Of a DNA stretch of 64,000 nucleotides, positions 56,340-64,000 are shown piece after piece. Under the pieces are notes generated by a model. It was not told the DNA's origin and made no database searches. It worked only from the letters and a program-made list of their open reading frames with translations. The stretch is from Nocardia amamiensis NBRC 102102 (GTDB taxonomy: Bacteria > Actinomycetota > Actinomycetes > Mycobacteriales > Mycobacteriaceae): NCBI RefSeq assembly GCF_001612745.1, contig NZ_BDBA01000008.1, forward strand, positions 1-64,000, read 5' to 3'. The translations under genes were made by a program, and so were the position numbers. Each line of letters starts with the position of its first letter. Position 1 is the stretch's first letter.

Positions 56340-57388
56340 CGTTCAATCCCCTCGACCCGCAGCACATTCGGGACCCGTATCCGCTGCTGACGGGCATGCC
56401 ACCGGTGACGCAGCCACTTCCCGGTTTCCACGTCGTCGTCTCCGACGCCGACGCCCGCGCCGTGCTGCGTGACTCGGCCACCTTCTCCAGTCGCGCCAAC
56501 AACACCGCCGTCGACACGGCGTGCAAGACGCTCGCGCTGTCCCAGCTCGACCCGCCCGAGCACACCCAGCTGCGGCAGATCGTGCAGGCGCAGTTCACCC
56601 CCCGGGCACTAGCGGATCTGGAACCAGCGTTGACCACCCACGCCAGGACACACGCCGCACATGTGCGCGATCTGGTGCGCGACTTCACCGCGCCGCTGCC
56701 TGCCCTCGCTCTCGCCGAATTCCTCGAATTGCCAGGTGATCTCGTACAACGCTGGGTGTCGCAGTTCGGCACGCTCGTCGGGTACGAAGCGGCGCCCGGC
56801 TGGCCGGAATTCTGCGCGGTGATCGACGGGGTGAACCTGCGCCGCTTCCCCGATCTGTCTATTCCGCAGCGGCGAATGCTCGTGCACTTCCTCGTCGTCG
56901 CGGGCGTCCGAAACGTGACGCACCTTCTCGGCAATCTGCTGCACCGGCTGCTGGTGACGGACAGCTGGCCGCTCGCGCCGGAACACATCGATGCGGCCGT
57001 CGAGGAGTCGCTGCGTCACGAACCGCCCGCACTGTGGAGTATGCGTACCGCGACCCGGCCGTGCACCGTGGGCGGTGTCGCTGTCGCGGCGGGGGAGCGG
57101 ATCTTCATCGTGACCGCCGGCGCCAACCGGGATTCGGCTCGCTGGCCCACGCCTGAGCAATTCCAATTGGACCGCCCCGGCGCAGCCGGCCACCTCAGCT
57201 TCGGCGCAGGTCCGCATGCCTGCCTCGGCGCGGCGCTCACCCGCCTGCAGGCGCGGATCTACCTGCGTGTCCTCGCCGAGTCTGCGCCGGATCTTCATCT
57301 GCCGCACGACTTTACCTACCAGCCGACAGGCGACCTGATGAGCCGGGGCCCCGCCACGCTACCGATACGGAGGACGCCGTGTCCCTGA
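56336..57388 (+). CDS. cytochrome P450, short and atypical
   Basis: 350 residues, about 50 shorter than usual bacterial P450s; the loss is mainly between the C helix and the I helix (F/G region). The ExxR motif is ESLR and the heme loop is FGAGPHACLG, so heme binding is intact. The I helix reads VVAGVRNVTHLLGN: by eye the acid-alcohol pair of AGHETT is missing. Coelibactin-type clusters also carry a P450. It overlaps the reductase (ATGA) and, by 10 bases, the methyltransferase. The reaction is unknown: oxidation of a thiazoline to a thiazole or hydroxylation are options. Confidence 0.88.
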   Translation: MTFNPLDPQHIRDPYPLLTGMPPVTQPLPGFHVVVSDADARAVLRDSATFSSRANNTAVDTACKTLALSQLDPPEHTQLRQIVQAQFTPRALADLEPALTTHARTHAAHVRDLVRDFTAPLPALALAEFLELPGDLVQRWVSQFGTLVGYEAAPGWPEFCAVIDGVNLRRFPDLSIPQRRMLVHFLVVAGVRNVTHLLGNLLHRLLVTDSWPLAPEHIDAAVEESLRHEPPALWSMRTATRPCTVGGVAVAAGERIFIVTAGANRDSARWPTPEQFQLDRPGAAGHLSFGAGPHACLGAALTRLQARIYLRVLAESAPDLHLPHDFTYQPTGDLMSRGPATLPIRRTPCP

Positions 57389-58350
57389 TGTCCCAATCCG
57401 ATCTGGTCACCCCGATGGCGATCCGTGTGGTCGCGACACTGCGCATCGCCGACCTGATCGCTGACGGAATACACGCCGTCGACGATCTGGCCCACCGGAC
57501 CAGCGCCGACACCGATGCCCTGCACCGGCTGCTGCGGTACCTGGCCTGCCGCGGCCTGTTCACCGAAACCGCCCCCGGCCGGTTCGACTTGACCGACACG
57601 GCGGCGCCGCTGCGATCGGACCACCCGCTGGCCATGCGCGACTGGTTCGACCTCGACGGTGCCGGCGGCCGCATGGACCGCGCATTCTCCGCGCTGCTGG
57701 AGGTTGTGCGCACCGGCACACCCGGCTACCCGATCGTGCACGGCCGCTCCCTGTGGGAGGACACCGACGACTCCTACAACGCATTGATGGGCAAACACAC
57801 TCGCTTCGCCGTGCCCACGGTGATCAACGGCTACCCATGGCATCGCGTGCGCAGCGTGGTGGACGTCGGCGGCGGCGCCGGAGCACTGCTCTGCGGGCTC
57901 GCCAAAGCCCAACCGGCGCTGAACGGCACGCTCATCGACCTGCCCGATGCCGCCGAGGCCGCGCGCCGTGCCTTCGACGAGGCAGGCATCTCGCACCGCT
58001 GCACCGCGATCGCCGGCGACTTCTTCGAGCCACTGCCCGCCGGCGCGGACGTCTACCTGCTCACCTGGGTGCTGCACGACTGGCCCGACACCGACGCCCA
58101 GCGCATCCTGCGGCGCTGCGCCGACGCCGCCGGTCCACACGGCCGCGTCGTGATAGTGGAGAATCTGCACACCGGTGAGCGGCCGGAGATCGCCACCGCG
58201 ATGGACCTGCGGCTGCTGGTCCTGTTCGGCGGCCGTGAACGCACCCTCGGCCAGCTCGACGCCCTCGCCGGTGCGGCAGGACTGCGGCGCTCGGATTGCC
58301 GGACGCTACCGGGGGCGACTCCGGTTTCACTGGTGGAGTACACCCGATGA
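57379..58350 (+). CDS. SAM-dependent O-methyltransferase, dimerisation-domain type
   Basis: 323 residues. An N-terminal winged-helix dimerisation domain (about 10-95: IADLIADGIHAVDDLAHRT, then LLRYLACRGLFTE) is followed by a SAM-binding domain with VVDVGGGAGALL and the catalytic region TWVLHDWPDTDAQRILRR. This is the acetylserotonin/carminomycin O-methyltransferase family, which methylates phenols or similar hydroxyls. It could cap the salicyl phenol or a carboxylate. GTG start at 57379 overlaps the P450 by 10 bases. Part of the NRPS operon. Confidence 0.9.
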   Translation: MSLMSQSDLVTPMAIRVVATLRIADLIADGIHAVDDLAHRTSADTDALHRLLRYLACRGLFTETAPGRFDLTDTAAPLRSDHPLAMRDWFDLDGAGGRMDRAFSALLEVVRTGTPGYPIVHGRSLWEDTDDSYNALMGKHTRFAVPTVINGYPWHRVRSVVDVGGGAGALLCGLAKAQPALNGTLIDLPDAAEAARRAFDEAGISHRCTAIAGDFFEPLPAGADVYLLTWVLHDWPDTDAQRILRRCADAAGPHGRVVIVENLHTGERPEIATAMDLRLLVLFGGRERTLGQLDALAGAAGLRRSDCRTLPGATPVSLVEYTR

Positions 58351-59114
58351 ACGCGGTGCCGCACCGTAACCCGGCAAACGCTGGTGGCGAAGCCGCCGGT
58401 GAGCACGACCCCTACACCGAGATCGCGGAGTTCTACGACCTGCTGGCCACGCCGCTGTGGGCACGCAAAGGGCCCGTTCTCACAGCGGCGTTGCGACAAG
58501 CCAGACCCGATCTCGGCCCGATCCTCGACATAGGCGCAGGAACCGGACTATCGACCGAAGCCATCGCGAACGCGGTACCCAACGCAGCCATCCTTGCGAT
58601 CGAACCCTCACCACAGATGCGCATCGCCCTCGCCACGCGAACTGCAATGCGCAATTTGAACGACCGCGTCACTATCGTCCCCGAACCCGTTGACGCCGTT
58701 GTTTTTCCGCATCGTCTAGGCGGCGCCGTCGCCTACGGCATGCTCGGTCACCTCACCGAAAGCGACCGCGTCCGCCTGCTGAACGTACTCGGACAACGTC
58801 TGGCACCAGGTGCACCCGCAGTGATCGAGCTCATGGACGAAACCGCACCGCCGACAGCAGACCCCCTGCGCATCGGCTGCGTCCGCGTCGGCGACCACGA
58901 GTACGAAACATGGAGCCGCGGAACACGCGAAACTCCGGTCCGTTGGATATTGACCTACCGGGTGCTGCGCGCCGGAACACTGCAACGCGAGATTCATACG
59001 CCGATGCCTTGGGCCGCCTACAGCATGCGCGACCTCCGCGACGAGGCAGCGCGGGCGAACCTCAGCTGCACCCGCATCGCACCGGACGTGGCTGTGCTGA
59101 CGCCCGGCGCGTGA
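58347..59114 (+). CDS. class I SAM-dependent methyltransferase
   Basis: 255 residues starting at ATG 58347, overlapping the previous stop (ATGA). The SAM motif is ILDIGAGTGLSTEAIA, followed by an acidic loop (LAIEPSPQM) and the DUF/YcgJ-like fold. There is no dimerisation domain. The target is unknown; with the embedded NRPS methyltransferase and the O-methyltransferase it makes three methylation activities in one pathway. It is the last gene in the coupled run; 165 bases with a promoter-like element follow. Confidence 0.85.
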   Translation: MNAVPHRNPANAGGEAAGEHDPYTEIAEFYDLLATPLWARKGPVLTAALRQARPDLGPILDIGAGTGLSTEAIANAVPNAAILAIEPSPQMRIALATRTAMRNLNDRVTIVPEPVDAVVFPHRLGGAVAYGMLGHLTESDRVRLLNVLGQRLAPGAPAVIELMDETAPPTADPLRIGCVRVGDHEYETWSRGTRETPVRWILTYRVLRAGTLQREIHTPMPWAAYSMRDLRDEAARANLSCTRIAPDVAVLTPGA

Positions 59115-59219
59115 CATCACCACCGGGCCCGGAGTGTCGTACGCGCATCGGTTACGGCCGACTGTGCGTGATGGCTTCGCGAGCCGATCTACAGGTCGAC
59201 TTCACAACGAGCTAGGCAG

Positions 59220-59248
59220 TTGAAACGGAGTTCCGTTGCCCATTGAAT
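59220..59248 (+). promoter_or_regulatory. promoter with embedded palindrome before antiporter
   Basis: TTGAAA (59220-59225) and TTGAAT (59243-59248), spaced 17 bases, form a plausible -35/-10 pair. A perfect palindrome AACGGA-GT-TCCGTT (59224-59237) lies across the -35 and spacer, the place for a repressor. The antiporter gene may therefore be controlled separately from the NRPS operon. Confidence 0.5.
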
Positions 59249-59279
59249 CCGCGCTGTCGGGAAAGTAGGAGGCGGGTCC

Positions 59280-60488
59280 GTGCCCAGCCATGTCATCACA
59301 ATGCTGCTCGTGGATCTCGCCCTGGTCTTGGTCGCCGCACGCGTCCTGGGTTGGCTGGCCGAACGAGTGGGGCAGCCGCCCGTGATCGGTGAGATCGCCG
59401 CCGGAATCCTCGCCGGACCTACCGTTCTGGGAACCCAGCTATCGACCCTCGTCTTCCCGATGGAGACCAGGCCCGCGCTCGCCGCGCTCGCCAATATCGG
59501 GATCGCGCTGTTCATGTTCGTCGCGGGTATGGAAACCGACCTCGGGCGACTCGCCCGAAATCGGAGCGCGGTGCCCGTGGTGTCGCTGTCGGCCTACATC
59601 GTGCCCTTCGTCTTGGGATCCGTTGTCGCCCTGACGGTTCTGGCCCGGCATCAGACCGGCAGCCGAATCGGCTTCGTGCTGTTTGTCGGCTGTTCGCTGG
59701 CGGTGACGGCATTTCCGGTGCTGGCGCGAATCCTGCACGACCGGAACATGTTCGGCACGCCGGTCGGCCAGCTCGCGCTCGGCTGCGCGGCGGTCGGTGA
59801 CGTCCTGGCATGGGCGGTGCTGGCGGGAGTCGTCGCCTCCACCCGGACCGGCGCCGGACAGACCTGGCGGCTGCTACTGCTGGTTCCGCTGGCTGCCGGG
59901 ACATGGTGGATCGTGCGACCGATCCTCGGTCGCGTGGTCGACGGCACCGGTGGCCGATCCGTAACCCTCGTCGCGATGTGCGGCGCCCTGCTGTGGGCCG
60001 CCGCCAGCGAATGGTCCGGTCTGCATCTGATCTTCGGCGCTTTCCTGTTCGGCGTCGTCTTCCCGCGCAAGGGCAGGGAGAACGTTGTCGCCGCCGTACA
60101 GCCCCTCGGTGCCCTGTTCATGCCTTGCTTCTTCGTGATCGCCGGTCTCCGTGTCGATCTGTCCAGCACCGACCGCGCCGGCATCGTCGAACTGGTGGTC
60201 GTGATCGCGGTCGCGGTAGCGGGGAAGCTCGGCGGCACCTACCTGGCCGCCCGCCTGGTCGGCATCGAAAAACATGCGGCGCAGGTCTTGGCGGCGTTGC
60301 TGAACACGCGAGGCCTGACCGAACTGATCCTGCTGGACGTCGGATTGTCCACCGGAATCATCGGCACCGACCTGTATTCGCTGCTGGTCGTCATGGCACT
60401 CGCCACTACCGCTCTGACGGCTCCGCTACTGAACCTGCTCCGAGCCGATTCGAGAACAGCCGAGACAGCCGAGTTGAAACCCGCGTAG
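59280..60488 (+). CDS. cation/proton antiporter, CPA2 (Kef-type) family
   Basis: 402 residues with about 12 membrane helices. Family signatures are GQPPVIGEIAAGILAGPTVLG, LFMFVAGMETDL and CAAVGDVLAWAVLAG (with the ion-binding Asp), and LNTRGLTELILLDVGL near the end. It exchanges Na+ or K+ for protons. Such antiporters are often found at the edge of natural-product clusters, where they may energise export or keep pH balance. Start GTG 59280 has AGGAGGCGG upstream. Membership of the metallophore cluster is uncertain because it seems to have its own promoter. Confidence 0.9.
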   Translation: MPSHVITMLLVDLALVLVAARVLGWLAERVGQPPVIGEIAAGILAGPTVLGTQLSTLVFPMETRPALAALANIGIALFMFVAGMETDLGRLARNRSAVPVVSLSAYIVPFVLGSVVALTVLARHQTGSRIGFVLFVGCSLAVTAFPVLARILHDRNMFGTPVGQLALGCAAVGDVLAWAVLAGVVASTRTGAGQTWRLLLLVPLAAGTWWIVRPILGRVVDGTGGRSVTLVAMCGALLWAAASEWSGLHLIFGAFLFGVVFPRKGRENVVAAVQPLGALFMPCFFVIAGLRVDLSSTDRAGIVELVVVIAVAVAGKLGGTYLAARLVGIEKHAAQVLAALLNTRGLTELILLDVGLSTGIIGTDLYSLLVVMALATTALTAPLLNLLRADSRTAETAELKPA

Positions 60489-60567
60489 GCGTGCCGGGCA
60501 GGCGAGGACAACACGAGCGTTCGGGACCGGGTACCGATCCGCAGGCTGGAACCTGAGCGTGAACTGA

Positions 60568-60583
60568 TGTGCCATGTGTCACA
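60568..60583. promoter_or_regulatory. CRP/GlxR-type binding site
   Basis: TGTGCCATGTGTCACA matches the actinobacterial CRP consensus TGTGA-N6-TCACA with one mismatch and is extended to a longer inverted repeat (TGATGTG with CACATCA, 60565-60586). It lies about 90 bases upstream of the secreted protein gene. Confidence 0.65.
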
Positions 60584-60674
60584 TCAATTCCGGGAACTGA
60601 TTCGGCAGCTTCCCCGACCTGTTGTCGGCTGCGAATCCACGCTGCCCACAACAACATCGGGAGTGCAGACAACA

Positions 60675-61343
60675 ATGATGTTCCGTAAAGGCGCTGCGGT
60701 GGCCGCCATGGCCATCTCGGCTTTGTGTATCTCGGCGGGAACGGCGGCCGCGGATCCCATACAGGAGACTCCGGATGTCCATTTCCAGGCCAATGTGGTC
60801 GACCGTTCGGTTGTCCTCACCATGGACGCCGGGGCGCTGGCTGTCACCGATGGCCATCTGCAGTTCATCGACCGGAGCGGAGCGTCGGTCGCGACCCTTC
60901 CGCTGACCTATGCCCGCGGCGGCAGTGCGATGCCGATCGCAGCGCAGCTCGATGGTGACACCGTAACGCTGACCCCGAGCACCGATCCCGCCGACGCGCG
61001 CCCCGTCAGCCCAGCAACCGCCCAAGAGATCGACGCACTGTCACATCCGAATTACAACGCGGCACTCGGCAACTTCAGCATGTCGATGATGGCGGCCGCG
61101 ACCGTCGGCAGCTTGCTGGGCAGTGCGATCGGTGGCGGCATCGGCTGCGTCGCCGGGGGCATCGTCGGCGGAGCGACCGGGGGAGTGGTGTCAATCGGCC
61201 TGCTCGCGGTTCCGGCCGCGATCGGGGGCTGCCTTATCACCGGCGCCGCGTTGGCCGGTATGGGCGCAGTCGCCGGCACCGTCATCGTCGGTATCCCCGC
61301 GCTGATCGCAGCCGGTATCCAGTTCTGGAACGACACCCACTGA
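60675..61343 (+). CDS. secreted glycine-zipper protein (DUF8020-like)
   Basis: 222 residues starting at ATG 60675 (or 60678). The Sec signal MFRKGAAVAAMAISALCISA ends near AAA-DP. The mature domain, VHFQANVVDRSVVLTMDAGAL, is typical of a nocardial secreted family of unknown role. A long hydrophobic glycine-zipper region follows (about 135-215, with GSAIGGGIGCVAGGIVGG). It may insert in, or span, the outer mycolate layer. It stands alone, with a CRP-like site upstream. The function is unknown. Confidence 0.78.
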   Translation: MMFRKGAAVAAMAISALCISAGTAAADPIQETPDVHFQANVVDRSVVLTMDAGALAVTDGHLQFIDRSGASVATLPLTYARGGSAMPIAAQLDGDTVTLTPSTDPADARPVSPATAQEIDALSHPNYNAALGNFSMSMMAAATVGSLLGSAIGGGIGCVAGGIVGGATGGVVSIGLLAVPAAIGGCLITGAALAGMGAVAGTVIVGIPALIAAGIQFWNDTH

Positions 61344-61670
61344 GCACATAGCTTCGGAAGTCGTGGTCGGGATGCCGGGCCCTCCACGACGCCCGCGAAT
61401 ACGGCGCAATGCTCGCAACCGCGCCGGTCAGAGGGTTGCGGTAATGAGTCGGCGCCGGTATCAACTCGGCGCGGCGCGTGCGGCCCGGGATTTCGAATTG
61501 CCTCGCCGTGTGAAACCAGGGCGATGGGTCAGGCGCGTTACCTCTTCTTATGTCGCATTCGGCGCGACCGGGCTCACCGGATATGCAAGGTTGCGGATCG
61601 GTTGTGGCATATTGTCGTAGCCGAGCATCTGTTGCGTTCGTTTTCTCACCGTGAAGGAGAGGTCTCGACG
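61344..61670. other. 327-base gap with no convincing gene
   Basis: A short plus-strand frame near 61444-61620 is very Arg-rich and has no ribosome site or family. I see no strong hairpin or operator. The last 20 bases hold the AAGGAGAGG ribosome site of the ycnI gene. Confidence 0.5.
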
Positions 61671-62333
61671 ATGAACAGTACTTGGTTCGTCCGCACCGCA
61701 TCAGCGAGTGTTGCCGCGGCCTTTGTGGCGACCGCGGCGGTCGCTCCGGCCTTCGCCCACATCACGGTTTCCGGGCCGGAGGCGTCGCGTGGCGGTTCGG
61801 GTGTCCTTGTCTTCCGGGTACCGAATGAATCGGCGACCGGGAGCCCTACGGTTGAATTCGCGGTGCAGATTCCTGGTGTCACCGCGGTGGACACCGAGGC
61901 GGTGCCGGGATGGAAAGCGGTGGTCCGGAAAGACTCGGAACGCAATGCCACGGACATCACGTGGACGGCTGATGCGGGCGGCGGCATCGGGCCGAGCCAG
62001 TTCGGGCAGTTCTCCGTGCTCGCGAATGGCTTGCCCGACACCGAGACGATGACGGTTCCGGCGGTCCAGACCTACGCTGACGGACAAGTCGTGCGCTGGG
62101 ACCAGAAGGCCGACGGTGATGGTCCCGAGCCAGAACGCCCTGCTCCTTCGCTGACATTGGCTGCCAAGCAATCCGGCGGCATCGAGAACCATGGCGACAT
62201 CCAGCCGGCGGCGTCCGGTCCGGGCTCGTCGAGCGATACGACCGCTCGCTGGCTCGGCGGCATCGGCATTGCGCTGGGCGGTCTGGGCTTGCTCGCAGCA
62301 CTCGGTATCGGGGTGGCTCGTCGCAGGTCCTGA
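61671..62333 (+). CDS. ycnI: YcnI-family copper-binding protein (DUF1775)
   Basis: 220 residues. The signal peptide ends AFA, and the mature protein starts directly with HITVSGPEASRGG. The N-terminal His and a Trp in PGWKAVV are the copper-binding pair of YcnI. A C-terminal hydrophobic helix and RRRS tail anchor it to the membrane. YcnI proteins act as extracytoplasmic copper chaperones. Start ATG 61671 has AAGGAGAGG. It is followed by a small membrane protein and an ECF sigma factor, which together suggest a copper-handling module. Confidence 0.92.
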   Translation: MNSTWFVRTASASVAAAFVATAAVAPAFAHITVSGPEASRGGSGVLVFRVPNESATGSPTVEFAVQIPGVTAVDTEAVPGWKAVVRKDSERNATDITWTADAGGGIGPSQFGQFSVLANGLPDTETMTVPAVQTYADGQVVRWDQKADGDGPEPERPAPSLTLAAKQSGGIENHGDIQPAASGPGSSSDTTARWLGGIGIALGGLGLLAALGIGVARRRS

Positions 62334-62450
62334 TCACGCAGGCTACGCAGCACGATCGGCCGGGATGCCCGGCGTGCCGTGATGACACCAGGGTGGCCGA
62401 AAACCCCTGCGGGACATTGTCGGCATGTGGATGTCATGATGGACGGTGCT

Positions 62451-63026
62451 ATGAACACCGTGCCCGTGCCCCAGAATGCGCGGGCGGGCCGTGCCATTGT
62501 GTTCGCGGGTATCGCGGTGTTTTTGTCGGCGCTGGGGCATGCGGCGTCGGCGGGCCACGGTGTGTCGATGTCGTCATTGATCGTGGCGTTTGCCGCAACG
62601 AGTTCGATAGCGTGGGCTCTGGCCGATCGTCAGCGTGGTTTCTTCGCCATCGGTGGTGGGCTGGCGGTGATGCAGGCGGTCCTGCACGTGTGGTTCGGCA
62701 TGGCGGCGATGTCGACCGCGCACGGTGCTGCGACTGAACCGGTTCTCCTGCAAGGTGATCCGGGGCTGATGTTCGCCGCGCACGCTGCGGCCGCGCTGGT
62801 GTGCGGCGTGTGGTTGTGGCGCGGGGAAGTGGTTTGTTTCGGGCTGCTGGCCGCAGTGTACACACGGATCTTGGCGCCTCTGTTCCTGGTTCTGGTCCAT
62901 CCGTCGGTCGACGACAACCCGCGAATCCTGGCGGAAGTCGACCATCGGATAGAGATGCTCCGTGAAGGCGTGCTGCGTCATGTGATGGCGCGGCGGGGTC
63001 CTCCGGCCGCTTCGGGTTACTTCTGA
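62451..63026 (+). CDS. small integral membrane protein
   Basis: 191 residues with about four membrane helices (IVFAGIAVFLSALGHAASA; SLIVAFAATSSIAWALA; FFAIGGGLAVMQAVLHVWFG; LMFAAHAAAALVCGVWLW). His residues lie in or near several helices (GHAASAGHG, VLHVW, AAHAA), possibly metal- or heme-related. I do not recognise the family. Alternative starts are ATG 62439 and ATG 62379; 62451 is chosen because GGACGG precedes it and hydrophobicity starts soon after. It lies 117 bases downstream of ycnI on the same strand and is probably linked in function. Confidence 0.7.
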   Translation: MNTVPVPQNARAGRAIVFAGIAVFLSALGHAASAGHGVSMSSLIVAFAATSSIAWALADRQRGFFAIGGGLAVMQAVLHVWFGMAAMSTAHGAATEPVLLQGDPGLMFAAHAAAALVCGVWLWRGEVVCFGLLAAVYTRILAPLFLVLVHPSVDDNPRILAEVDHRIEMLREGVLRHVMARRGPPAASGYF

Positions 63027-63049
63027 GAGTTCGCCCACCGGAGGCAGCT

Positions 63050-63118
63050 ATGCCTTGTGCTGCTGCGGTGTCGACGCCTGCCTCGCCGATCATGTCGGCG
63101 CAATGCAGTGACCCTTGA
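63050..63118 (+). CDS. 22-residue Cys-containing small ORF
   Basis: ATG 63050 lies 5 bases after GGAGG (63040-63044), directly downstream of the membrane protein. The peptide MPCAAAVSTPASP continues to a second Cys near its end (SAQCSDP). It is short and has no recognised family. Placement in a copper-linked locus makes a metal-responsive leader or small metal-binding peptide conceivable. Confidence 0.35.
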   Translation: MPCAAAVSTPASPIMSAQCSDP

Positions 63119-63130
63119 TTCCGGGGCGAA

Positions 63131-63314
63131 CGTGACCGCTCTTCTCACCGATGCTCGTGAGCAAGCCGTCATGGTATGCCACAAAGCCGATGAGATCGGC
63201 GGGCCTTCCCGTCCAGCGGCAGTCGGTTATCTGCGCCGGTGCGTGTACTGCGCGCGCCCCGACTGCCAGTCTCTCCGCACCCGAGTTGTGGTGTCGCGAA
63301 CAGAAATTGTGTGA
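63131..63314 (+). CDS. possible 60-residue protein with CxxC motif
   Basis: An open frame from GTG 63131 to 63314 encoding a CVYCARPDC motif. It has no clear ribosome site and weak third-position GC, so it may be chance. It is listed because it fills the gap between the membrane protein and the sigma factor and carries four clustered Cys. Confidence 0.25.
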
Positions 63315-63430
63315 ATGTTGTCTTCTTCTCTGCTGTGGGCTTCCTGCCGCGGCGACGGGCCTTCTCCTCGGTCGCTTCGAAATGCTGAGCGCTTTTGCGT
63401 GTGCCAGATTCGTCGATGTGGAGGCCGCGC

Positions 63431-64000
63431 ATGTCCGACGAACATTTGACGGCGCTGGCGTTGTCGGCTGGTGCCGGAAACCGAGAAGCGTTGGAGCAGT
63501 TCATTCAGTCGACGCAGCGCGATGTATGGCGATTCGTCGCGCACCTGACCGACGTTCAGTCCGCTGACGACCTGACCCAGGAGACGTTTTTGCGAGCAAT
63601 GCGGAGCCTGCCGCGGTTCGCCGGAAGCTCGACAGCACGTACCTGGTTGCTGTCGATCGCTCGTCGTGTGGTTGTGGACCGGTTCCGCAGCGTCGCCGCA
63701 CGTCCGAGGACCACTCGAGTGCCGGAATGGTCACAAATTCTCGACCAGCGCCCGGATCGGCGCGCACCGGATTTCTCCGAGGAGGTCGCGCTGAACGACC
63801 TACTGTGTAGCCTGCCCCAGGAACGGCGTGAGGCGTTCGTCTTGACCCAGGTACTGGGCATGTCCTATGCCGAGGCTGCGCAGACAGTGGGTTGTCCGGT
63901 CGGCACGATCCGTTCGCGGGTGGCCCGTGCTCGCGAAACTCTTGTCTCGGTGGTGCGCGGAATCGACGTGCCCGTCGGAGACGGCGATCATGCTGGGGAA
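63431..64000 (+). CDS. ECF sigma factor, SigC-like, cut by window end
   Basis: 190 residues are visible with no stop before base 64000. Region 2 spans about 25-95 (DDLTQETFLRAMRSLPRFAG, then TWLLSIARRVVVDRFR). Region 4 spans about 125-180 (SLPQERREAFVLTQVLGMSY, then GCPVGTIRSRVARARETL). No anti-sigma gene is seen before the edge. Start ATG 63431 has GGAGG (63420-63424) 6 bases upstream. It is next to a YcnI copper module, as expected for a SigC-like factor, which in mycobacteria is linked to copper acquisition. That parallel is inference. Confidence 0.88.
   Translation, partial: MSDEHLTALALSAGAGNREALEQFIQSTQRDVWRFVAHLTDVQSADDLTQETFLRAMRSLPRFAGSSTARTWLLSIARRVVVDRFRSVAARPRTTRVPEWSQILDQRPDRRAPDFSEEVALNDLLCSLPQERREAFVLTQVLGMSYAEAAQTVGCPVGTIRSRVARARETLVSVVRGIDVPVGDGDHAGE

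Noticed and set aside
61444..61620. Short Arg-rich plus-strand frame before ycnI
   Set aside because: No ribosome site and no family; composition fits non-coding high-GC DNA.

Overview
The window is high-GC DNA with many GTG starts, tightly packed genes joined by ATGA or GTGA overlaps, and gene families typical of mycolic-acid actinomycetes. A Nocardia-like organism is the best guess; this rests on gene content and codon style, not on any rRNA or tRNA. No CRISPR array, insertion sequence or tRNA was seen.

Bases 1-14200 are mostly housekeeping and catabolic genes: an alpha/beta hydrolase cut by the window edge, a DHFR-fold protein, a secreted protein, a TetR repressor divergent from a short-chain dehydrogenase, a five-gene branched-chain-amino-acid-type ABC importer (5564-10302), and a small phosphonate-type locus. 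That locus has a GntR regulator with two TGGTCTAGACCA-type operators, a FAD oxidoreductase, and a HAD phosphatase that has lost its C-terminal third.

Bases 14205-28247 hold an aromatic polyketide cluster. Seven co-directional minus-strand genes encode DpgA-DpgD (a type III polyketide synthase and its three partner enzymes, which make 3,5-dihydroxyphenylglyoxylate), a benzoylformate-decarboxylase-like ThDP enzyme, a KAS III-like acyltransferase, and a KS-AT-DH-ACP synthase without a ketoreductase, the layout of orsellinic acid synthases. No aminotransferase is present, so the usual end product of the Dpg enzymes, dihydroxyphenylglycine, is not expected. A divergent three-gene two-component system (a degenerate kinase, a normal DesK-type kinase and a NarL-type regulator) probably controls the cluster.

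Bases 28363-32401 separate the two clusters: a lipoprotein hydrolase, a TetR regulator with a divergent DHA2-type drug exporter, and a flavin reductase.

Bases 32441-60488 hold a pyochelin/yersiniabactin/coelibactin-type metallophore cluster. The minus-strand operon encodes two half-size ABC transporters, a halogenase-like flavoenzyme, an exported hydrolase, salicylate synthase, a 33-codon His-rich bridging ORF, salicyl-AMP ligase and a Fur/Zur-family regulator. The plus-strand operon encodes two cyclising NRPSs (ArCP-Cy-A[E-like]-PCP-Cy-A-PCP and Cy-A[MT]-PCP-TE), a saccharopine-dehydrogenase-like protein, thiazolinyl imide reductase, a short P450 and two methyltransferases. A near-consensus Zur box sits in the shared promoter, pointing to zinc rather than iron control. 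A cation/proton antiporter follows.

Bases 60675-64000 contain a secreted glycine-zipper protein with a CRP-like site upstream, then a probable copper-related module: YcnI, a small membrane protein, a short Cys-containing ORF and an ECF sigma factor that runs off the window.
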